Positions 16,908 to 23,798 of a stretch of DNA of 36,506 nucleotides are shown here, piece by piece (the stretch's first letter is position 1; the number at the start of each line of letters is the position of its first letter). Origin of the DNA: a virus; the IMG/VR virus record IMGVR_UViG_3300046004_000368, positions 1 to 36,506 of that record; one strand, 5' to 3'. Both the position numbers and the translations under genes were made by a program. The notes beneath the pieces are model-generated. The model was not told where the DNA came from. It was given only the letters and a program-made list of their open reading frames with translations, and did not search any database.

Positions 16908-19780
16908 GTTTAAATCAACAATTTTCATATACTGGATCTGATGTATATGACTTTAATAACATACAGATATCAGATAGCGGAATAGCTCTATTTGATTCAA
17001 AGATGGGTATAGGTGGAATGGACTATATGCCTGGAGATGGAGACGAAGTTACGGTTGTGGCTGGTCTTCCTTCAAGCAACAACTTAAAACCAGTAGCGTT
17101 TCAGCCATCAATGAATAATAAGGTATACTACCTAGTTACAAACACTGAGTATGCAGCATTAGATCGTGATGAGATAATATCTATATCTACAGAAATACCA
17201 GTTTATTTTTCGGTAGATAGATACATTGGTACATTTAAATTTAGTAATCCAAACGATTACGAGTACCTATACTTATTCTGGGATTATTCAGATAATATGG
17301 ATATGGGATACGTCTCATATGAAGGAGAAGCAACAACTAGAGTCGTAGCCGTAAGGTTTGATGAAGCTATTGGTCGTGCTGCGATGAAGTATATTACAAC
17401 TGCTGGATCTTCTAGATACGTGATTAAATATAACGGATTAGTTATTGCCGATACTGGATATGTTGGGCTTAATTCTTTATCAAATTATAATGAGTTAATT
17501 GATGCTGGGATATTAGAGTCTGACATAAAGTTAGTATCTCCATATGATGGATCAGTCGATAATGGAACTGGAGTGGTTGAATTTAGAAAATTAACTCAAG
17601 CGTCTGATGCGTTCTTAACAATATCAGCACCAACAAGTTCGAATGAATTTTCAGCTACATTGATAGATACGTCGTTAAAATCATTTTATTTAGACACAAC
17701 GTCTGGATCTATTGATAATGTGTGTGCTCAGATACCTAATGATATGATGTATCATAATGGAGTTAATAAACTACCCTTAGTAGGTGATAGTATTTATACC
17801 GTATCAGATGGATCTATTTCATTTAATGGAGATAACTCGTATCATTTAATCAGTGATTCATCACTAGATTCACCACCAGTATCTGGTGGAGTGTATTTAT
17901 TGATAAATCAATCTGGAGTAGTGTTGTCCGATGGATTGTGTGATTGTGAAGACTATGCGCCACCAGTTATTTTTCAGGAGGATATATTAATAAAAAATAA
18001 CAGTATAGTAGACATAAAATTAAGAGCATCGGGCAATCCAACATCATGGGAAGTCGTATCAAGTTTATATTCATATACATTAAGTGGAGGTATTAATGGA
18101 ACTATATTTTCATATACAAATTCAAAAGGTGTAATAGAAATCGTAACGGTTAATATAAATGAATCCACATCTGTTTGTTCAAGCACGATGCCTTTAATAA
18201 TAGGTGGTCTTGGATCTATAGAAATAGGACCAGTATGTTATAGTGAGTTAATACCAAAAGGCTTAACATTTAATTCTTCATCTGGATCATTTAAAGGAAA
18301 CGTAACTGATAACTGCCAGTTTAGCATTACATTGAATGCAACTAACTGTGCTGGAACTAGCACTGATAGAACTATAAATATAGATGTGGTTCCAGCTATA
18401 ACCATGACTCCATTCGCTATAGATGTAGAGAACTTTAGAAAAACATCAGCTGATGCTTGCTTGATAGATCCATTGTATAGTATAATGTATCACGATGGAA
18501 TTGGTCATATTCCAGATTTGAATGACTCAATATATTCGGATGCTTTAGGTAGAGAATTATTTATGGGCGGTAGTGTTTGGTACAACATAGACGGATCTAC
18601 ATATTCAATTAAAATTTGCGAAACTGGAAAGATTTGTGAAAAGGAAGAGTGTGCTGGAGCTACATCGACTACGACAACCACATCGACTACAACTACTACA
18701 CTCCCAGTGGGTGATTTTTATTTAGCAGTTCTTTGTGGAAATCCAGACATTACATCTGTACTATACGACTCAGCAATATATGGGTATACAACTGGAGATA
18801 TATTAAAGACTACAGACGGTAACTGTTGGACTGTAGATTCATCAACAACTGGATCGTTTCCATACTACTCAATAGATGGTTCATTTTTACCGTTTGTTGA
18901 TTGCGTGGCATGTTCTGGAGTTACGACGACAACCACGACGACAACTACAACTACACTAGCCCCACTCTCTCCGTTTAGTTTAGATACGGATTCAGTTCTG
19001 AGTTCTTATGACGCATGTGCCTTGCATACTGGCACATTAGAGCCAATGTACTTTAGCGGATCTAATCCTTATCCTAAAGTTGGAGATAGGGTTTATACTA
19101 CGTACCACGAAGAGGCGATCTATTTATTTAACGGATCATCTAAGTGGTACTACGCATACAAAGGTCAAGATCTTTCGTTGAGAATATCTTCAACTGGGGT
19201 TGTACTTAATTCGTTAGAGTGTCATGGAGTTACAACGACAACGACAACGACAACTATTCCTACTACGTATTATCTAGCAAATAAGTGTGGAGATTTATCT
19301 ATTGATTATGTGCTTAAGTATGCAGGGTATGTAAACATACTAGACAGTTCAGTTGTAAAGGATGATAACGGATTCTGTTACACCATGGCTGGAGAAATTC
19401 CTCCAGCAGCAGAGGATGGAAATATCTTGTTTATATATGATGACTGTCTTAAGTGTCAAGGAGTTACAACTACTAGTACCAGTACCACGACTACTACTAG
19501 TACGACAACGACTAGTACTACAACGACTAGTACTACAACAATGCCTCCTTTAACTAAGTTGATCTTCAGATACTCGGGACTTATATCAGATGCTTGTTCT
19601 GGACCTTTAGTTGAAAGATACGCAGACGGACCAGTCGGAGTTGCTGGATCTAAACTATACACAGATGCTTTAGGAACAACTAATGCAAGTGATGGATACT
19701 ATAAGTTAATAAATGGCATATATGGGTACGAGTTTATATCTGGAGATTGGACTGAACTCAATACGGTTACATGCATCTAA
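16904..19780 (+). CDS. Modular tail fibre with poly-threonine linkers
   Basis: This encodes 958 residues. The N-terminal 250 residues are beta-rich and probably attach to the tail. Then come Cys-containing modules of two types. Type A occurs at about 263-345, 509-585, 688-775 and 883-958 (pattern SFxLD...DAC...MYHxGxxxxPxxGDSIY). Type B occurs at about 601-671 and 789-853 (pattern FYLAxxCG...GNCWT...DCxxC). An Ig/He-PIG-like domain at about 430-505 carries IPKGLTFNSSSGSFKGN. Thr-rich linkers at 587-599, 674-684, 777-784 and 855-879 join the later modules, each preceded by C-x-G-V or C-x-G-A. It is likely the receptor-binding fibre. The stop overlaps the glycosyltransferase-like gene by 10 bases. 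Confidence 0.7.
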   Translation: MSLNQQFSYTGSDVYDFNNIQISDSGIALFDSKMGIGGMDYMPGDGDEVTVVAGLPSSNNLKPVAFQPSMNNKVYYLVTNTEYAALDRDEIISISTEIPVYFSVDRYIGTFKFSNPNDYEYLYLFWDYSDNMDMGYVSYEGEATTRVVAVRFDEAIGRAAMKYITTAGSSRYVIKYNGLVIADTGYVGLNSLSNYNELIDAGILESDIKLVSPYDGSVDNGTGVVEFRKLTQASDAFLTISAPTSSNEFSATLIDTSLKSFYLDTTSGSIDNVCAQIPNDMMYHNGVNKLPLVGDSIYTVSDGSISFNGDNSYHLISDSSLDSPPVSGGVYLLINQSGVVLSDGLCDCEDYAPPVIFQEDILIKNNSIVDIKLRASGNPTSWEVVSSLYSYTLSGGINGTIFSYTNSKGVIEIVTVNINESTSVCSSTMPLIIGGLGSIEIGPVCYSELIPKGLTFNSSSGSFKGNVTDNCQFSITLNATNCAGTSTDRTINIDVVPAITMTPFAIDVENFRKTSADACLIDPLYSIMYHDGIGHIPDLNDSIYSDALGRELFMGGSVWYNIDGSTYSIKICETGKICEKEECAGATSTTTTTSTTTTTLPVGDFYLAVLCGNPDITSVLYDSAIYGYTTGDILKTTDGNCWTVDSSTTGSFPYYSIDGSFLPFVDCVACSGVTTTTTTTTTTTLAPLSPFSLDTDSVLSSYDACALHTGTLEPMYFSGSNPYPKVGDRVYTTYHEEAIYLFNGSSKWYYAYKGQDLSLRISSTGVVLNSLECHGVTTTTTTTTIPTTYYLANKCGDLSIDYVLKYAGYVNILDSSVVKDDNGFCYTMAGEIPPAAEDGNILFIYDDCLKCQGVTTTSTSTTTTTSTTTTSTTTTSTTTMPPLTKLIFRYSGLISDACSGPLVERYADGPVGVAGSKLYTDALGTTNASDGYYKLINGIYGYEFISGDWTELNTVTCI
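18662..18700 (+). repeat. Poly-Thr linker 1 (ACN codon run)
   Basis: Thirteen codons encode only Thr and Ser (TSTTTTTSTTTTT) before LP. The codons mix ACA, ACG, ACT, ACC and TCG. Confidence 0.9.
18923..18955 (+). repeat. Poly-Thr linker 2 (ACN codon run)
   Basis: Eleven consecutive Thr codons follow SGV and precede LAPLSPF. All four ACN codons except a pure repeat pattern are mixed, so the run is kept at protein level. Confidence 0.9.
19232..19255 (+). repeat. Poly-Thr linker 3 (ACN codon run)
   Basis: Eight consecutive Thr codons, alternating ACA and ACG, follow HGV and precede IPTTYYLA. Confidence 0.9.
19466..19540 (+). repeat. Poly-Thr/Ser linker 4 with 15-bp tandem repeat
   Basis: Twenty-five Thr/Ser codons precede MPPL. 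The last 45 bases (19496-19540) are three tandem copies of a 15-bp unit, ACTAGTACtACAACg, with one substitution each in the first and third copies. Slippage or recombination here would add or remove five residues without a frameshift. Confidence 0.9.
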
Positions 19781-20688
19781 AGTTAATATCAGCCCAGCCT
19801 GCCACAAATTACTATGCGTGGCAGGTAGAGGTTTACTTAAATAACTTTATATCAAACGGATACGATCCATCAATAATACAAGTGATCGGTTGTTATACTG
19901 ACTCTATCCCAGATAGTTGGGATAGGTTAATAGATAGATTTGAAGATATAGAGTTCTATCTATACAAGAACGAGACTGCCAACTTAGAGTATGCTCCTGC
20001 CATTCAGTCATACATGCTGAAGAAACATTGGGACGCTCATCCATACTTGTCAGGGTATGCTTGTTTCTTTCATGATGCAGATTTTCTATTCACTAGACAT
20101 TTCGATTTCACTCCATTCCTTAATGATTCGGTTTGGTATTTATCTGATACCATATCATACATTGGGGCTGACTACATCAAGAGTAAGTCTGAGGATGTAT
20201 TAAATCATATGTGCAACACTGTAAGAATCAAGAGAGATGTAGTTGAAAAAAATCAAGAGAACTCTGGAGGTGCGCAGAAGTTAATGAAGAACGTTACCGC
20301 AGAGTATTGGGAGTCTGTATACAACACGTCAATAGAGCTGTATGCAGCACTAAAGGAGGTTGCTCACTTCAAGAGAGACACTGACCCACATGGCGTACAA
20401 ATATGGACTGCATCAATGTGGGCTGAACTATGGACCGCATGGAAGATGGGATTCGAGACAAGGGTTCCAAAAGAATTTGATTTTTGTTGGGCTACTTGTC
20501 ATATATCTAGATGGGACGAGGTTAGTTTCTTTCATAACGCTGGGGTAGGAGACTCTAAGTCTGATATGTTTTTTAAGGCTGATTATATTGACTCATACCC
20601 ATACGGAATAGATATCAAAATATCAAAAGATAGGTGTTCTATTAACTACCTAAAAGCCATACATGAAGTAGATAGCTGTTTGGTATAA
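19771..20688 (+). CDS. Glycosyltransferase-like protein (GT-A type, DxD motif)
   Basis: This encodes 305 residues. The N-terminus (LKLISAQPATNYYAWQVEV) starts with a strand-helix pair, and residues 98-107 contain CFFHDADFLF, a strand followed by a DxD-type motif (D102-A-D104), which in GT-A enzymes binds the metal and nucleotide sugar. A late VSFFHNAGVG resembles the C-terminal His motif of such enzymes. No membrane segment or signal peptide is visible, so it would act in the cytoplasm on virion proteins or on nucleotide-sugar pools. It begins inside the last codons of the poly-Thr fibre gene (ATGCATCTAA), so the two are translationally coupled. The sugar and acceptor are unknown. Confidence 0.5.
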   Translation: MHLKLISAQPATNYYAWQVEVYLNNFISNGYDPSIIQVIGCYTDSIPDSWDRLIDRFEDIEFYLYKNETANLEYAPAIQSYMLKKHWDAHPYLSGYACFFHDADFLFTRHFDFTPFLNDSVWYLSDTISYIGADYIKSKSEDVLNHMCNTVRIKRDVVEKNQENSGGAQKLMKNVTAEYWESVYNTSIELYAALKEVAHFKRDTDPHGVQIWTASMWAELWTAWKMGFETRVPKEFDFCWATCHISRWDEVSFFHNAGVGDSKSDMFFKADYIDSYPYGIDIKISKDRCSINYLKAIHEVDSCLV

Positions 20689-20694
20689 TTTCAT

Positions 20695-20702
20695 TACCTT
20701 TG
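20695..20702 (+). promoter_or_regulatory. Bacteroidota -7 promoter element (TACCTTTG), leaderless spacing
   Basis: TACCTTTG matches TAnnTTTG and is followed by exactly 5 nt and the ATG at 20708. A TTTG at 20679-20682 is only 12 nt upstream, too close for a standard -33 element. The spacing predicts a leaderless or near-leaderless mRNA. Confidence 0.5.
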
Positions 20703-20707
20703 TAGAC

Positions 20708-21433
20708 ATGGCAGTAGAAACTATATCATATTCCCCAGCAGCTGAAGGGTGGTCGTCAAGGTGGTCATACACTCCAGATTGGATGATAGGATTAAATAGC
20801 AACTTCTATACATGGAAGGATGGAAACCTATACCAGCATGATACAAATGTAAGGAGAAATAGCTTCTATGGTGTGGATCATAGTTCCTCTATAACTACAA
20901 TATTTAACCAACAACCCTTAGATACAAAGTTATTTAAGACTGTCGCTCTTGATAGTACCGTTCCATGGACTACAACTGTATTTTCAGATCTTGAGGTTGG
21001 CGGTGTGGATCAGAGCTACTATCAGGACAAGGAAGGTGGCTGGTTTGCGTATATAAGAAGGGATGATAACATAGTTGATACAAGATCATTATCTACACAA
21101 GGTGTTGGGTCTTTAGGGTCCATAGTGTCTAACGTGCTTCAGTTCTCATTTAAGATAGGCTCAGTTGTAAGTGTTGGGGATTCATTATACAAGGTGATAG
21201 GGGGAGTTCTTATTCCTATTGGATCTGTAGGTAGTCATACGGTGAATACAATAACTGTATCTGGACTTGTAGACGCACCGTCGTCAGGTGATCTTATCGT
21301 ATTTACAAAGAACAGTATGGCTGAATCTTATGGAGTTCGTGGATACTTTATGGAGATAAAACTAGAGAATTCTAGTGTAGATGATGTGGAGTTGTTTTCA
21401 ATATCATCAACTGTATTTAAAAGCAATCCGTAA
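20708..21433 (+). CDS. Tail/virion structural protein (crAss-like type)
   Basis: This encodes 241 residues. The opening pattern SYSPAAEGWSSRWSYTPDWM, then IGLNSNFYTWKDGNLYQHDT (residues about 7-46), recurs in virion proteins of crAss-like and other Bacteroidetes podophages as I recall them. The rest is beta-rich with many Gly, Ser and Val residues and a VSVGDSLYKVIGGV segment. No catalytic residues stand out. It is the first gene of the transcript that carries the ejection-type proteins, preceded by its own -7 element, which suggests a tail or distal-tail component made late. Confidence 0.65.
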   Translation: MAVETISYSPAAEGWSSRWSYTPDWMIGLNSNFYTWKDGNLYQHDTNVRRNSFYGVDHSSSITTIFNQQPLDTKLFKTVALDSTVPWTTTVFSDLEVGGVDQSYYQDKEGGWFAYIRRDDNIVDTRSLSTQGVGSLGSIVSNVLQFSFKIGSVVSVGDSLYKVIGGVLIPIGSVGSHTVNTITVSGLVDAPSSGDLIVFTKNSMAESYGVRGYFMEIKLENSSVDDVELFSISSTVFKSNP

Positions 21434-21483
21434 TATTAGATATATATAAATAAAAATACTATTTTTACAAACAATAACAATAT

Positions 21484-22167
21484 ATGATAGGAGCAATATT
21501 AGCCGTCGCAGGTGCAGTAGTAGGTGGGGTACAAGCTTATCAAGCTAATCAAAAAAAGAAAGCTGCAGATGCTAGTGCAAAGGTATTAGCTAATCAAGCT
21601 AAGAATTTAAAGCTTACAAACGCATATGAGAACTTACAAGTAGCGGATGCTGGAGAGCGATTAGCAATGGAGTATGGCGCTGCAGCTGACGTGTCTCAAC
21701 TTGAAGCTTTAAAATCAAGCCCAGAAGGAGCTGTAGGAGGAGTGTCTGCGTTAGCTAATCAAAGTAATCAAAGAAATTTAGAAATTGGTGCTGCTCTTAG
21801 CGAAAAAGAAGCAGAACGAGATAGATTAAAGGCTGAAGGTCAACGTTTAGCTGATACTGAAAATTTCAGAACTCAACAAGAGATACTTAGTAGTCAAATA
21901 CAAGGAGCGCAAATGGCATCAGCTGATGCTGAAGCTGAAAGGAATGCAGCTATAACTAGTGCTGTATCTGGAGCAGGGTCTGCGTTAGAACAAAGCATGC
22001 CAGCTGGAGGTGATTATAAGTCTGGAGAAAGACAAGCGTTACGCACTGAGAAACGGGCAGCTAAAAAAACGACAAATGTAAATGCCTTTGGATTAGATAA
22101 TCAATCAGATGTATTTGGAATGAATAATGTAGAAGATCCATATCAATTAGGTGAACTTTATCGTTAA
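21484..22167 (+). CDS. Internal virion / ejection protein, small (gp14-like place)
   Basis: This encodes 227 residues. The N-terminus is a Gly/Ala/Val hydrophobic helix (MIGAILAVAGAVVGGVQAYQ) followed by Lys-rich residues. The rest is a long Ala/Gln/Glu helical region and a disordered tail. A short hydrophobic Gly/Ala N-terminus with a helical body, encoded just before two larger helical proteins, matches the first of three ejection proteins in podophages (T7 gp14, P22 gp7), which enter the host envelope during DNA delivery. The leader (about 50 bases of almost pure A/T) has no exact TAnnTTTG element. Confidence 0.6.
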   Translation: MIGAILAVAGAVVGGVQAYQANQKKKAADASAKVLANQAKNLKLTNAYENLQVADAGERLAMEYGAAADVSQLEALKSSPEGAVGGVSALANQSNQRNLEIGAALSEKEAERDRLKAEGQRLADTENFRTQQEILSSQIQGAQMASADAEAERNAAITSAVSGAGSALEQSMPAGGDYKSGERQALRTEKRAAKKTTNVNAFGLDNQSDVFGMNNVEDPYQLGELYR

Positions 22168-22183
22168 TAAAATATAATATAAG

Positions 22184-23788
22184 ATGCCAGAATATTACGG
22201 ATACATACCTAGATCACAGAATAGATTAGACTTCTCAAAGATGGCTGAAGGGCTATCTGGTTCGTTTGAGAAAGCGAAGACTGGTAGAGAAGCGAGAAAG
22301 GCTTTGGATGAGAAGTTGCTTACTGATACTGACAAGTTGATGAAGGATTACGATCCAGGATCTAATAAGACAATAAATGATATAGCCATGGCTGGTGCTA
22401 ATCAAGGTAGAGACAAAATGTATCTATGGAATCAGCAGCTGAAGGATGGGACTATTGATAGAAAGAAGTATACAGAAAATATAAACAACCTAAAGGATAA
22501 CTGGAACATGCTTGCATTTTCTAGTAAAGAGTTGGATGAAAGATTAATGTCATCTATGGAACGTCAAAGCGCAAAGCCAGACGGAACAGATGGAGACGCT
22601 TCTGGATATGAGGCTTATCACACCAACGATGTGTTCAAGCTTAAGGATTTAAGCAACAAGTCTCCATACATTGATGAAGATGGAAACGTATACCTAGCCT
22701 CTATTGGTGAAGATGGTAAGATGGATTCAGCAGATGTTGTGGATATAAAGTCTATGTATAATACTGAAAACTTAGTAGATAACAAGGTAAGAGTAGCGAA
22801 GGCTGTTACTGATGGTGTTAAGAACTGGGGAGATGTTTCTGTATGGAAAGACCTTGGCGGTGGTGCTACAGCTACTACAGAGGATGTAAGACAAAACAAG
22901 GAAGCGTTTAATGCAGCTAAGTATGACTTGATCGAGTCTATTATGGATGTTAACAATCCTAGATCTGTTGCGTCTGTTTTGGTAGACAACTCCAACAAGG
23001 GTTATGAGTACTATAAAACTGATGCTGAAAAGAATTTAATTATAAAAGGAAAACTAGATAGAGCTGCAGGAATAAAAGGTTCTGCATTGACTGAAGAAGA
23101 GACAGTTAGAGCTACTGCTGATGCCGAATCTAAACTTATACTTAGCAGAAGAGCGGTAAACGGAACATGGAGTCCAGTTATAACTGATGCTATGGTTGAA
23201 GATGCTAGGGACGTTATTTCTAATCAGATAGAGATCCAGCTTGGATACAGTATAAAGGGAACTCCAGAATATAAGGAGCCAGCACCTAGAGGTGGAGGTG
23301 GTGGAGATGACGAAGAAACGCCAAAACAAAAAGAAGCTAAAACTAAAGAGAACCAAGAATTAATTGCTGGATACAAGGCGGCAGTTAGAGCTTTTGGATT
23401 TACTCCAGAGTCTATTAAAGCTAATCCTAATGATAGTAAGTCATGGAGTAGAGTAGCTAATGATTTCGGTGGACTGAGAGGTGGATTTATGTATGTTAAA
23501 GAACAAGGCACTGGATATATAATAGTTAAAGACGCTACTGGTAAGAAGACATTATTTACAGCAAAAAGCCCTAAGCAACTAGCTCAGTATATTTACGGAG
23601 GTCAGAACGCAGCAGCAGCAGCGTTAAAGTTTGACAAGGCAAGGTCTATGTATATAGGAGGTGGATCAAGCACATCTGCTAAGCCAAAAGGAGGTCAGAT
23701 GACTGAGTCTGAATGGAGTGCAGCTTGGGATAAATTAAAGCCAGGACAGACAATGGTAGGTCTAGACGGTAAAACTTACAAAAAATAA
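22184..23788 (+). CDS. Internal virion protein (gp15-like place)
   Basis: This encodes 534 residues. It is charged and mainly helical, with Asp/Lys/Asn-rich segments, a Gly-rich hinge (RGGGGGDDEE, about 368-377) and an Ala-rich part (NAAAAALKF). The C-terminus ends in a small W-rich unit (SEWSAAWDKLKPGQTMVGLD) that looks like a conserved phage tail motif. It lies between the small hydrophobic protein and the 3175-residue giant, the usual place of the second ejection protein. No peptidase or lytic motif is visible. The role is inferred from order and composition. Confidence 0.55.
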   Translation: MPEYYGYIPRSQNRLDFSKMAEGLSGSFEKAKTGREARKALDEKLLTDTDKLMKDYDPGSNKTINDIAMAGANQGRDKMYLWNQQLKDGTIDRKKYTENINNLKDNWNMLAFSSKELDERLMSSMERQSAKPDGTDGDASGYEAYHTNDVFKLKDLSNKSPYIDEDGNVYLASIGEDGKMDSADVVDIKSMYNTENLVDNKVRVAKAVTDGVKNWGDVSVWKDLGGGATATTEDVRQNKEAFNAAKYDLIESIMDVNNPRSVASVLVDNSNKGYEYYKTDAEKNLIIKGKLDRAAGIKGSALTEEETVRATADAESKLILSRRAVNGTWSPVITDAMVEDARDVISNQIEIQLGYSIKGTPEYKEPAPRGGGGGDDEETPKQKEAKTKENQELIAGYKAAVRAFGFTPESIKANPNDSKSWSRVANDFGGLRGGFMYVKEQGTGYIIVKDATGKKTLFTAKSPKQLAQYIYGGQNAAAAALKFDKARSMYIGGGSSTSAKPKGGQMTESEWSAAWDKLKPGQTMVGLDGKTYKK

Positions 23789-23798
23789 TTATAATATA

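Noticed and set aside
18662-19540. ACN repeats as a CRISPR-like or regulatory repeat array
   Set aside because: Spacing is uneven, units are in frame and encode Thr/Ser, and the intervening sequences are protein modules hundreds of bases long.
19362-19553. 63-codon plus-strand frame in the fibre gene
   Set aside because: Its second half is the out-of-frame reading of the ACN repeats (Leu/Val/Arg run), a clear shadow.
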